Below, in pieces: positions 1 to 6,310 of a DNA stretch of 7,052 nucleotides. Each line of letters opens with the position of its first letter. Positions within the stretch are counted from its first letter, which is position 1. This stretch comes from JBLHRE01 sp047625765 (GTDB lineage Bacteria > Bacteroidota > Bacteroidia > Flavobacteriales > JBLHRE01), in NCBI GenBank assembly GCA_047625765.1, contig JBLHRE010000096.1, positions 1-7,052 of the forward strand, in the 5' to 3' direction. The position numbers were made by a program, and so were the translations under genes. The notes beneath the pieces were generated by a model, which worked only from the letters and a program-made list of their open reading frames with translations, made no database searches and was not told the DNA's origin.

Positions 1-1
1 G

Positions 2-1075
2 GCTGTTTTAATTTTATGGGAACGGCCATTTATGAAAAAATTGGGCTTCACAAAATTAGTTCAAGGCCCTTTGGTTGTGGTTTTAGGAGGGATAGGTTTA
101 AATATTTTGTTCCAGACAATTCCTGCATTAAGCATTAGTGCCGACCACTTAGTGTCGATTCCTGTTGCAGAAAGTTTAGGTGGTTTTTTCGATCAATTTA
201 CAATGCCAGACTTTAGCCAATTGGGGAATCCTGCAGTTTATACAGTAGCTATTACTATGGCAATTGTGGCAAGTTTAGAAACCTTGTTATGTGTAGAGGC
301 AACAGATAAACTGGATCCCGAAAAAAGGGTGACGCCTACCAATAGAGAGTTGGTGGCTCAAGGAGTTGGTAACATCTTTTCTGGCTTGATAGGAGGTTTG
401 CCTATTACGCAAGTAATAGTAAGAAGTTCTGCGAATATCCAATCAGGAGGAAAGAGTAAGGCTTCTGCATTTTTTCATGGGGTTTTACTGTTGTTTTCTG
501 CTGCAGCTATACCAAGTTTATTAAACCTAATTCCTTTGGCCAGTTTGGCTGCAATTTTACTTGTTGTTGGGTATAAATTGGCGAAGCCCTCATTGTTCAT
601 TTCTGTATATAAAAGCGGAAGGCAGCAATTCATTCCTTTTGTAGTAACCATTGTTGGTATTGTATTAACAGACCTGTTGACAGGGATCATGTTGGGTATG
701 GCTGTAGCTATTGTTGATATTCTATACAGTAATTTCAAGCGTCCATTTTATTTTGAGGAAGAACACCTTGCTGCAGGTAAACCTATAATTATTCAGCTTT
801 CGGAGGATGTAACCTTTTTAAATAAAGGTAGAATATTAAGAACCTTAAGTCATCTGCCAGAAGGAGTGGATGTAATTATTGATGCCTCCAAAGTTCAAAT
901 CATACATCCAGATGTATTAGAGATAATTGAAGATTTTATGGGTAGTACCTCTACAAGAGAAATCAATGTCGAGTTAAAGGGCTTGAACTTGAATGGGACT
1001 AACGATCCCGTAAAAAAATTCAGAAGAATTTTGTCAAATAAGAAACAAGAAATAAAAGCCGGCACGGCATTATAA
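2..1075 (+). CDS. SulP-family anion transporter with STAS domain, 3' part (5' end outside window)
   Basis: The frame is open to the left edge: ten codons precede the first visible ATG at 32, so that ATG is internal and the gene is cut by the window. SulP proteins are usually 500 residues or more; 357 are visible. Seen: several hydrophobic membrane segments, the conserved stretch ETLLCVEATDKLDPEKR followed by NRELVAQGVGN (visible residues about 93-124), GLIGGLPITQVIVRSSANI (about 128-146), and a C-terminal cytosolic STAS-like domain (about 259-335, including VIIDASKVQII). Family knowledge: SulP proteins are inner-membrane carriers of sulfate, bicarbonate or other anions, and the STAS domain has a regulatory role. 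The carbonic anhydrase 24 bp downstream makes bicarbonate the most likely substrate, but this is inference from context; sulfate or another anion remains possible. The promoter is outside the window. Confidence 0.93.
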   Translation, partial: AVLILWERPFMKKLGFTKLVQGPLVVVLGGIGLNILFQTIPALSISADHLVSIPVAESLGGFFDQFTMPDFSQLGNPAVYTVAITMAIVASLETLLCVEATDKLDPEKRVTPTNRELVAQGVGNIFSGLIGGLPITQVIVRSSANIQSGGKSKASAFFHGVLLLFSAAAIPSLLNLIPLASLAAILLVVGYKLAKPSLFISVYKSGRQQFIPFVVTIVGIVLTDLLTGIMLGMAVAIVDILYSNFKRPFYFEEEHLAAGKPIIIQLSEDVTFLNKGRILRTLSHLPEGVDVIIDASKVQIIHPDVLEIIEDFMGSTSTREINVELKGLNLNGTNDPVKKFRRILSNKKQEIKAGTAL

Positions 1076-1099
1076 AAACATCATATAAAAACATTAATC

Positions 1100-1741
1100 A
1101 TGAATAAAGGAAGGAAATTAGGGTATGCATTCGACAAAGAAACCCAAGACTCACTAAGTCCTGTAGAGGCAATTCAAATCCTAAAGGAGGGTAATCTTCG
1201 ATTCGTGGAAAATAAGCGTTTAAATAGGGACTTACATATCCAAAAGGACCACACTTCTGGCGGGCAATATCCCTTTGCCGCACTTTTGGGTTGCATAGAT
1301 TCCAGAGTGCCGGCAGAATTGGTTTTTGATTTAGGGATTGGAGATATTTTCAATACGCGAATTGCCGGAAACTTTATCAACGAGGATATTCTGGGGAGTT
1401 TAGAGTTTGCTTGTAAAGTAGCTGGTTCTAAAGTGATTGTTGTCTTAGGTCACACGCATTGCGGAGCTGTTAAAGGAGTTTGCGATGATGTAGAGTTGGG
1501 GAACCTTACCAATATGCTGGCGAAAATAAAGCCTGCGGTTAATGCGGTGACACATATTGAAGGGGAAAGAAATTCTTCAAACAAGGCTTTCGTTCAGGCA
1601 GTGGCAGATAAAAATGTTCTGATTGCAATCGAGAACATCAAAAAGAACAGTCATGTGTTAAAAGAAATGCTTGACAATAATGAGATCGCTATTGTAGGAG
1701 GGATGTATGATATCGAAACAGGAGAGGTAGCTTTTGTGTAA
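1100..1741 (+). CDS. beta-class carbonic anhydrase
   Basis: Catalyses the reversible hydration of CO2 to bicarbonate with a zinc ion; expected in the cytoplasm, as no signal peptide is visible. The 213-aa length fits the beta class. The zinc-site motifs are complete: C65-I-D67-S-R69, where Cys65 is a ligand and Asp67/Arg69 form the catalytic dyad, and G-H118-T-H-C121-G, where His118 and Cys121 are ligands. IAGNFINEDILGSLEFACKV (88-107) is also characteristic. The ATG at 1100 gives the usual short N-terminal extension before the SPVEAIQILKEGN helix. No Shine-Dalgarno is evident upstream, as is common in Bacteroidota. It lies 24 bp after the SulP gene and is probably co-transcribed with it, so imported bicarbonate and CO2 could be interconverted next to the transporter. 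A strong terminator starts 21 bp after the stop codon. The family call is secure; the link to the transporter is inferred from position. Confidence 0.97.
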   Translation: MNKGRKLGYAFDKETQDSLSPVEAIQILKEGNLRFVENKRLNRDLHIQKDHTSGGQYPFAALLGCIDSRVPAELVFDLGIGDIFNTRIAGNFINEDILGSLEFACKVAGSKVIVVLGHTHCGAVKGVCDDVELGNLTNMLAKIKPAVNAVTHIEGERNSSNKAFVQAVADKNVLIAIENIKKNSHVLKEMLDNNEIAIVGGMYDIETGEVAFV

Positions 1742-1761
1742 GCTGCAATCTTTCGAAAATT

Positions 1762-1807
1762 AAAAAGGGTCTTGTCTCCACCAAGCTCTGACAAGACCCT
1801 TTTTTTT
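1762..1807. terminator. Bidirectional rho-independent terminator
   Basis: A perfect 15-bp inverted repeat pairs 1762-1776 (AAAAAGGGTCTTGTC) with 1790-1804 (GACAAGACCCTTTTT) around a 13-nt loop. On the + strand the T-run covers 1800-1807, ending the SulP-carbonic anhydrase transcript. Read on the - strand the same hairpin is followed by TTTTTAATTTT (1756-1766), so it can also end the opposing ispD-side transcript. It sits between convergent genes, as expected for a shared terminator. Confidence 0.92.
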
Positions 1808-1839
1808 ATAATGCCACTTTACCTAAGAAGTAAATTTCC

Positions 1840-2337
1840 TTACGTTTTTTCTCTACTTAATTTTCTCTTTGCTCTTTTTATGCCCCTATATGTTAAGTCT
1901 TCTTTGTTTGTATTTTCTATAGAATAGGGTAAATCAGCTAATCTTCCTGTTTTTAAATCCATCATCATTAGGTCTTTTTTGAAACCTGATTGAACTTCCA
2001 ATACAGCCTTGGTATTTAAGGCATTCATCCATTGTATGTTGGTTCTTTTGGGAAGGAGTCCTTTGGTGATTTTACCCGAATTGTTACTAGCATCGTGTTG
2101 AAACAAGTTGAGGTCTGCTTGTTTGGTGTAAAGAGCATAATTCTTTTGACCAACCACATCTGTTGAGATTAATCTATTGTATTTGGGTAGGTGGAGGGTT
2201 CGATTTTTTGAAAAAACAAGATCTTTATTATACCTATAAAAGGTTAAGGGAGAAGTTTTGGTTTGCTTGTTATAATCCCCTTGCTCTATATAAATGATGC
2301 TCTCATCATAGTTGGTGAATAGGAATCCAGACTCCAT
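1840..2337 (-). CDS. Hypothetical protein, probably a frameshifted secreted protein
   Basis: I do not recognise the family. The 165-aa product from the ATG at 2337 has no signal peptide and no membrane helix. It is polar, with alternating hydrophobic stretches (such as FLFTNYDESIIYIEQGD and NYALYTKQADLNLFQHD) suggestive of beta-strand repeats, and its C-terminus is very basic (GIKRAKRKLSREKT). The same frame stays open for 18 codons upstream, back to a stop at 2392-2394, and reads LNVNGQA then SDCKS, which resembles the end of a Bacteroidota secretion signal and its cleavage site; no ATG, GTG or TTG occurs in those codons. A plausible signal-peptide start (ATG at 2428) lies in another frame. 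The gene therefore may be a broken version of a secreted protein of about 194 residues. It is last in the - strand gene series, 106 bp after ispD (15 bp if the 2428 start is used), and faces the terminator. Function unknown; expression uncertain. Confidence 0.5.
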   Translation of the reverse strand: MESGFLFTNYDESIIYIEQGDYNKQTKTSPLTFYRYNKDLVFSKNRTLHLPKYNRLISTDVVGQKNYALYTKQADLNLFQHDASNNSGKITKGLLPKRTNIQWMNALNTKAVLEVQSGFKKDLMMMDLKTGRLADLPYSIENTNKEDLTYRGIKRAKRKLSREKT

Positions 2338-2383
2338 TTTATTTTCTGTGGTAATTGATTTGCAATCACTTGCTTGGCCATTA

Positions 2384-2428
2384 ACATTTAGTTAGTAATA
2401 GGGCACTTACTCGAAAAATAAATTTCAT
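2384..2428 (-). other. Out-of-frame signal-peptide start of the 1840-2337 gene (candidate)
   Basis: Starting at the ATG at 2428, 15 bp after the ispD stop codon, the frame reads MKFIFRVSALLLTKC and stops at 2381-2383. A Lys followed by a short hydrophobic run resembles the start of a signal peptide. It is in a different frame from the downstream ORF, whose in-frame upstream codons read LNVNGQA-SDCK. Joining the two gives MKFIFRVSALLLNVNGQA, with a signal peptidase I-like site after the last Ala. The hydrophobic core is short and interrupted by Arg6, so the signal-peptide reading is plausible rather than certain. Confidence 0.45.
2388..2395. repeat. 4-bp tandem duplication (TTAG TTAG) at the proposed frameshift
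   Basis: The + strand shows TTAGTTAG (CTAACTAA on the coding strand). Removing one 4-bp copy puts the ATG at 2428 in frame with the long ORF ending at 1840. Two copies of a tetranucleotide can arise by chance, so the meaning rests on the exact repair of the frame. Confidence 0.5.
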
Positions 2429-2443
2429 TGGTATGGGGAACTT

Positions 2444-3109
2444 TTAAATTAAATATGAGGCTAAATGTAAATCTTCTTGGGTTGTTATTTTGATGTTTTC
2501 TTTGTTTCCCTCTATTAAGTTTATCTTTTCTCCAAGGGTTTCAACAATGGAAGCATCATCAGTAAAAAATTCTTGAAAGGGTGCTTGATAGGCTTTTAAT
2601 AGAATATCAGAACGAAATACTTGTGGCGTTTGAATGATGCAGAAATCGGCACGATTTACATGTTGGTTGCCCTTTATAGAAATCTGTCTAAGACTCTGTT
2701 CGACTGGCAATGATGGGATTGCGTTGCCATTTGAATTTGCAACTTCAAATGCATTGAGAATCACTTCGCTACTCACCAAAGGTCTTACGGCATCATGGAT
2801 TGCGACTAAGCTATCTAGGGGGATAGAGGCAATTCCATTTTTTACAGAAGCAAAGCGTGTGTTTCCTCCTTCGACTATTAGATGTGGAACGGTGATCTGG
2901 TACTTCTCGCATAGCGATTTCCAAGTGCTAAAATGATCTTTAGGTAAAACTAAAATCAGTTCCGCTTGTGGTAAAGTAGCATGGAATTTTTGAAGGGTAT
3001 GTGCTAGGATAGGTGTATCCTTAAGCAAGAGGAATTGTTTGGGTAGGGAAGCCTTCATCCGGCTTCCGCTACCTCCGGCCACAATGACCACAAATTGTCT
3101 AGATGCCAT
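2444..3109 (-). CDS. ispD: 2-C-methyl-D-erythritol 4-phosphate cytidylyltransferase (IspD)
   Basis: Third step of the MEP (non-mevalonate) isoprenoid pathway: MEP + CTP gives CDP-methylerythritol + pyrophosphate; cytoplasmic. The 221-aa length is close to the family norm. Seen: the nucleotide-binding loop AGGSGSRMKASLPKQ (11-25) with Arg17 and Lys24 at the positions of the catalytic Arg/Lys of E. coli IspD; HDAVRP (105-110) with Asp106; VNRADFCIIQTPQVF (151-165), where Arg153 matches the MEP-contacting Arg; FTDDASIVE (182-190); and NIKITT (205-210) with Lys207. The ATG overlaps the queA stop codon by one base (TAATG), which suggests translational coupling with queA. By pathway, IspD feeds synthesis of undecaprenyl phosphate, the lipid recycled by UppP encoded upstream in the same strand block. 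No active-site residue appears to be missing. Confidence 0.97.
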   Translation of the reverse strand: MASRQFVVIVAGGSGSRMKASLPKQFLLLKDTPILAHTLQKFHATLPQAELILVLPKDHFSTWKSLCEKYQITVPHLIVEGGNTRFASVKNGIASIPLDSLVAIHDAVRPLVSSEVILNAFEVANSNGNAIPSLPVEQSLRQISIKGNQHVNRADFCIIQTPQVFRSDILLKAYQAPFQEFFTDDASIVETLGEKINLIEGNKENIKITTQEDLHLASYLI

Positions 3110-4164
3110 TAAATAATCAACATCGCATCTCCATAAGAGAAGAAACGGTACTTTTCTTTAACGGCAACTTTATATGCTTCTTTTAATAAATCATGACCGC
3201 AAAATGCAGAAGTCATCATCATTAAAGTAGATTGAGGAACGTGTAAGTTCGTAATCATACAGTTGGCAATGCTAAAATCATGTGGAGGGAAAAGGAACTT
3301 GTTAGTCCACCCACCAAAAGGATTTAATTCTCCAGCAGAAGAAACTGAGCTTTCAATAGCGCGCATTGAAGTAGTACCAACAGCACAAACTCTTTTCTTT
3401 TTCTTTTTCGCTCGATTGACAATTGTACAGGCTTCTTCGGTTACGTAAGCCTCTTCGCTATCCATTTTGTGTTTAGAAAGATCTTCTACTTCTACCTGTC
3501 GGAAAGTTCCAAGACCAGTATGTAAAGTCACTTCAGCAAACTCGATACCCTTAATTTCCAAACGCTTCATTAATTGCTTAGAAAAGTGAAGACCAGCAGT
3601 TGGAGCTGCAACAGCACCTTCGTGCTTCGCATAAATTGTTTGGTAACGCTCTGCATCTTGCTCGTCTGGCTCACGGTCGATATACTTAGGCAAAGGAGTT
3701 TGACCTAATTCGCGCAACTTGTTATTAAATTCTTCATAAGAACCATCAAATAAGAAACGTAAAGTACGACCTCTAGAAGTAGTATTGTCAATTACTTCAG
3801 CAACTAAGCTGTCGTCTTCGCCAAAATATAATTTGTTACCGATACGGATTTTACGAGCTGGATCAACCAACACATCCCATAAACGGTTTTCAGAATTCAA
3901 TTCACGCAACAAAAACACTTCAATTCTCGCGCCCGTTTTCTCTTTATTTCCATAAAGACGCGCAGGAAAAACCTTTGTGTTATTCAAAATCATCACATCC
4001 TCATCATCGAAATAATCGATAACATCCTTAAATGTTTTGTGTTCGATAAGACCGGTATCGCGGTGTACTACCATCAAACGTGACTCATCACGCTGCTCAG
4101 AAGGGCGGTCAGCCAATAACTCATCTGGTAAATCGTATAAAAAATGCGAAAGTTTGAACTTCAT
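3109..4164 (-). CDS. queA: S-adenosylmethionine:tRNA ribosyltransferase-isomerase (QueA)
   Basis: Makes epoxyqueuosine in tRNA by transferring and isomerising the ribosyl group of SAM onto preQ1 at wobble position 34 of GUN-anticodon tRNAs (Tyr, His, Asn, Asp); cytoplasmic. The 351-aa length is typical. Seen along the protein: [21 protein letters not shown] (10-30), [12 protein letters not shown] (61-72), the strongly conserved [13 protein letters not shown] (183-195), HTGLGTF (215-221), [12 protein letters not shown] (261-272), [17 protein letters not shown] (305-321) and [10 protein letters not shown] (341-350). A lysine run (KKKKK, 253-257) lies between the conserved blocks and is probably only a local quirk. 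A candidate Bacteroidota promoter lies 21-52 bp upstream, so queA may head its own transcript with ispD as well as receive read-through from the truB side. The start at 4164 gives the standard N-terminus [13 protein letters not shown]. Confidence 0.98.
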   Translation of the reverse strand: MKFKLSHFLYDLPDELLADRPSEQRDESRLMVVHRDTGLIEHKTFKDVIDYFDDEDVMILNNTKVFPARLYGNKEKTGARIEVFLLRELNSENRLWDVLVDPARKIRIGNKLYFGEDDSLVAEVIDNTTSRGRTLRFLFDGSYEEFNNKLRELGQTPLPKYIDREPDEQDAERYQTIYAKHEGAVAAPTAGLHFSKQLMKRLEIKGIEFAEVTLHTGLGTFRQVEVEDLSKHKMDSEEAYVTEEACTIVNRAKKKKKRVCAVGTTSMRAIESSVSSAGELNPFGGWTNKFLFPPHDFSIANCMITNLHVPQSTLMMMTSAFCGHDLLKEAYKVAVKEKYRFFSYGDAMLII

Positions 4165-4184
4165 GTATAAGGATTTTAAGGCGG

Positions 4185-4216
4185 CAAATATAAGCTATTG
4201 AAAAGCGAAAGTCAAT
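4185..4216 (-). promoter_or_regulatory. Candidate Bacteroidota-type promoter for queA
   Basis: On the - strand, TATATTTG (4192-4185) matches the -7 consensus TAnnTTTG exactly. ATTG (4216-4213) lies 20 nt upstream, close to the -33 TTTG element and its usual spacing of about 19 nt. The predicted transcript start would be near 4180, leaving a leader of about 15 nt before the queA ATG. The elements sit in the only clear gap (76 bp) of this strand block. No terminator hairpin is visible in that gap, so read-through from upstream is also possible. Confidence 0.55.
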
Positions 4217-4240
4217 GATTATGGCTTAAGACTGCATTTG

Positions 4241-4570
4241 TTAGAAATATAACTGGAAAATCACGGTAAGAATTGTTCCAATTACAAGTATTGTGAGTAA
4301 AAAAAAGAGCGGCCAATAATTGGGCTTACGAAACGATTTACCCCTTACCGACTTTAGTTTCTTGTAGGTTTTTTCGGCAGATTGCACATCCTTTTCAAAG
4401 AATCGAAAACAGACGTATTTGGTGAAAAGGCCATATTCTGATTTAGAAAATCCTATCTCATGTTCTGATAGTAATAATTCAAAAAGTAGCACATCAGGAT
4501 CATCGGGATGAAAACTAATGCTGTTTTCAAGCCCAACGATAAGCGGATATTTAAGCTTCTTTTTGATCAT
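4241..4570 (-). CDS. Small protein of unknown function with C-terminal membrane helix
   Basis: I do not recognise a family. The 109-aa protein has a soluble N-terminal part of about 80 residues with mixed charged and aromatic positions (FHPDDPDVLLFELLLSEHEI at 20-39, KYVCFRFFEKDVQSAEKTYK at 51-70), a basic stretch (KSVRGKSFRKPN, 73-84), and one strong hydrophobic helix (about 86-108) ending almost at the C-terminus. By the positive-inside rule the N-terminal part should be cytosolic, giving a tail-anchored layout. The start at 4570 lies inside truB and overlaps it by 20 bp in another frame, which suggests translational coupling and supports the gene as real. It is followed by a 76-bp gap with the candidate queA promoter. 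A role with the membrane or tRNA-modification neighbours would be guesswork. Confidence 0.75.
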   Translation of the reverse strand: MIKKKLKYPLIVGLENSISFHPDDPDVLLFELLLSEHEIGFSKSEYGLFTKYVCFRFFEKDVQSAEKTYKKLKSVRGKSFRKPNYWPLFFLLTILVIGTILTVIFQLYF

Positions 4571-5270
4571 TTTTTACGGCTTTCCATAATTCATCAACAA
4601 AACTATCCAATTCGATAGCATCTTCTAATTTATGGTTTCCAATTCTAGTACGGCAAAGTTTAGTAAGGTGAGATCCAGAATTCAAGAAGACTCCAATATC
4701 ATTGGCAATTGAACGAATATAAGTACCCTTACTGCATGAAATTCTAAAATGCAAATCCAAACCGTCTCGTTCCACTTCAAATTCACGAACGTTTACATTT
4801 CTTTTTTTTATGTCTACTTCTTCTCCTCTTCTGGCCTTTTTGTACAAGCGTTCGCCATCTACTTGCAAAGCAGAATAAATTGGAGGCGTTTGTTCAATGT
4901 CACCAGTCAATTGGTCTATTGCTTTTTGAAGTAACACATCGGTAATGTGCTCGGTAGCGAAAGTTGCATTGACTTCTGTTTCTAAATCAAAAGAAGGGGT
5001 GGTAGACCCTAGTCTAAAAGTACCTGTGTATTCTTTTTCTTGGCCTTGTAATTCGTCAATTGTTTTGGTGGATTTTCCAGTGCAAATCAAGAGCAAGCCA
5101 GTTGCCAATGGATCTAAAGTTCCTGCATGGCCAACCTTAATTTTTTTGATATCGAAGGCTTTGCGTAAATTTTGCTTGATACGGTTTACCGCCTGAAACG
5201 AGGTCCAAGTGAGTGGCTTGTTTACCAACAATGTTTTACCTGCTTGATATGCTTCTAAAGTCTGTTCCAT
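4551..5270 (-). CDS. truB: tRNA pseudouridine(55) synthase (TruB)
   Basis: Converts U55 in the T-loop of nearly all tRNAs to pseudouridine; cytoplasmic. Seen: NKPLTWTSFQAVNRIK (17-32), KVGHAGTLDPLATGLLLICTG (45-65) with the catalytic Asp53, EYTGTFRLGSTTPSFDLE (80-97), QTPPIYSALQVDGERLYKKAR (127-147) and ISCSKGTYIRSIANDIG (177-193) with the conserved Arg186. At 239 residues it is shorter than E. coli TruB (314) and has little room after the catalytic domain for the C-terminal RNA-binding PUA-type domain; shorter TruB forms are normal in many bacteria. Its ATG directly follows the uppP stop codon (TAAATG, no gap), and its 3' end overlaps the next small gene by 20 bp, so the three are probably expressed together. 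Confidence 0.98.
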   Translation of the reverse strand: MEQTLEAYQAGKTLLVNKPLTWTSFQAVNRIKQNLRKAFDIKKIKVGHAGTLDPLATGLLLICTGKSTKTIDELQGQEKEYTGTFRLGSTTPSFDLETEVNATFATEHITDVLLQKAIDQLTGDIEQTPPIYSALQVDGERLYKKARRGEEVDIKKRNVNVREFEVERDGLDLHFRISCSKGTYIRSIANDIGVFLNSGSHLTKLCRTRIGNHKLEDAIELDSFVDELWKAVKNDQKEA

Positions 5271-6071
5271 TTATGCAAATATGTTCCAAAGAATAGCAAT
5301 AGCTCCTACCACAAAACAATAGATAGCAAAATATTGCAACTTGCTGCTTTTTACCAATTTAATCATCAATTTACAGGCTAACAATCCTGCAATAAATGCA
5401 GTAAAAAATCCAATTGCCAAACCAGAATTATTAACCTCCGCAGTGGCTACATCAGACACCTCCATAAAGTCTTTAAACTTTAGTAACGTAGCTCCTAATA
5501 TTGGAGGTAGAACCATTAAGAATGAAAACCGAGCAGCTTCTTCTTTTTTAACTCCTAAAAGTAAAGCTGTAGCAATGGTTGAGCCTGATCTTGAAATGCC
5601 AGGAAGTATAGCTACCATTTGCGCAATCCCAATAATAAAAGCGCGTTTAAAGTTTAGTACATTGTCTTTTTGTTTCACCAAAATGGTGGTGTACAATAAG
5701 ACTCCTGTTACCAAAAGCATCAATCCAACCAACAATATGTTTCCGCTAAAAAAGCCGTCTATTGTATCTTCAAAAAGGTATCCTACCAATCCAACCGGAA
5801 TCATAGAAAGCACAATAAGCGAAACATATTTGGTGCCAGCGTTCCACTTAAACCTTAATAAGTCTAAAGTTAACTCTAAAATATATTTGTAGAAAACAAC
5901 AATGGTGCTTAATGCTGTTGCACAATGCACTACTATAGAAAAAACCAAGGGGTCTTTTAATTCAACACCCAAAAGTGCTTTCCCTAATTCGATATGCCCG
6001 CTACTACTAACCGGTAAAAACTCTGTTAAACCCTGAATAAGGCCTAAAAGAGCGGCTTCTAAACCAGTCAT
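5271..6071 (-). CDS. uppP: Undecaprenyl-diphosphatase (UppP/BacA)
   Basis: Integral inner-membrane enzyme that removes a phosphate from undecaprenyl pyrophosphate, regenerating the C55 lipid carrier for peptidoglycan and surface glycans; the family is also linked to bacitracin tolerance. The 266-aa length is typical. Both signature motifs are present: Q13-GLTE17-FLPVSSSGH26 (the (E/Q)xxxE motif plus the His of the active site) and PGISRSGST (157-165), with Arg161 equivalent to the essential Arg174 of E. coli. RFSFLMVLPPILGA (181-194) and the multiple hydrophobic helices also fit. Its ATG overlaps the stop codon of the DUF3098 gene by one base, and its own stop abuts the truB ATG, so translation is probably coupled on both sides. 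No key residue is missing. Confidence 0.98.
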   Translation of the reverse strand: MTGLEAALLGLIQGLTEFLPVSSSGHIELGKALLGVELKDPLVFSIVVHCATALSTIVVFYKYILELTLDLLRFKWNAGTKYVSLIVLSMIPVGLVGYLFEDTIDGFFSGNILLVGLMLLVTGVLLYTTILVKQKDNVLNFKRAFIIGIAQMVAILPGISRSGSTIATALLLGVKKEEAARFSFLMVLPPILGATLLKFKDFMEVSDVATAEVNNSGLAIGFFTAFIAGLLACKLMIKLVKSSKLQYFAIYCFVVGAIAILWNIFA

Positions 6072-6298
6072 TATTTGTTGCGGTACATAATTGCAAAAAT
6101 CTCAAGAACCAAACCAGATAGAATGATAAGTGGAGAAAGTGTAATTCTAGTAAAGCTAAAAATTTCTGGATTGAAAACGGTTGGGTCTTCAGAGCCACCC
6201 CCAATCATAAGAAGTAAACCTAACCCGATTAATGCTAAACCAGCAATTAAAAGTTTGTAGTTGCGCTTAGAGAATAGGAATTCGTTTTTTTCTGACAT
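6071..6298 (-). CDS. DUF3098 family small membrane protein
   Basis: A 75-aa protein with a short charged N-terminus (MSEKNEFLFSKRNYK), a first membrane helix (about 15-33), a conserved loop GGGSEDPTVFNPEIFSFTRI (33-52) and a second helix (about 52-71) ending in MYRNK. The FNPEIFSFTRIT-SP pattern is what I recall for DUF3098, a Bacteroidota family of unknown function commonly found beside ftsX. The charge distribution suggests both ends are cytosolic and the loop periplasmic. It lies 12 bp after ftsX and overlaps uppP by one base, so a role in envelope or division physiology is plausible, but that is only inference from neighbours. Confidence 0.9.
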   Translation of the reverse strand: MSEKNEFLFSKRNYKLLIAGLALIGLGLLLMIGGGSEDPTVFNPEIFSFTRITLSPLIILSGLVLEIFAIMYRNK

Positions 6299-6310
6299 TT
6301 TGCTGTTCTT

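Noticed and set aside
32..1075. SulP gene starting at the ATG at 32
   Set aside because: In-frame codons continue to the left edge and the protein would be far shorter than the family norm, so the gene is cut by the window, not naturally short.
2634..2936. 100-aa + strand open frame opposite ispD
   Set aside because: Antisense to well-conserved ispD motifs, with no recognisable features.
3390..3411. A-rich run encoding KKKKK in queA as a programmed slippage site
   Set aside because: The run is broken by G every few bases, no out-of-frame product follows, and QueA is intact on both sides.
4165..4240. Terminator between the 109-aa gene and queA
   Set aside because: Only a CTTAAG palindrome is visible; there is no stable stem followed by a T-run on the - strand.
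5341..5892. 183-aa open frame on the + strand, antisense to uppP
   Set aside because: It lies wholly opposite a gene with clear catalytic motifs, its protein has no recognisable domain, and it is best explained as a shadow of the membrane-protein codons.
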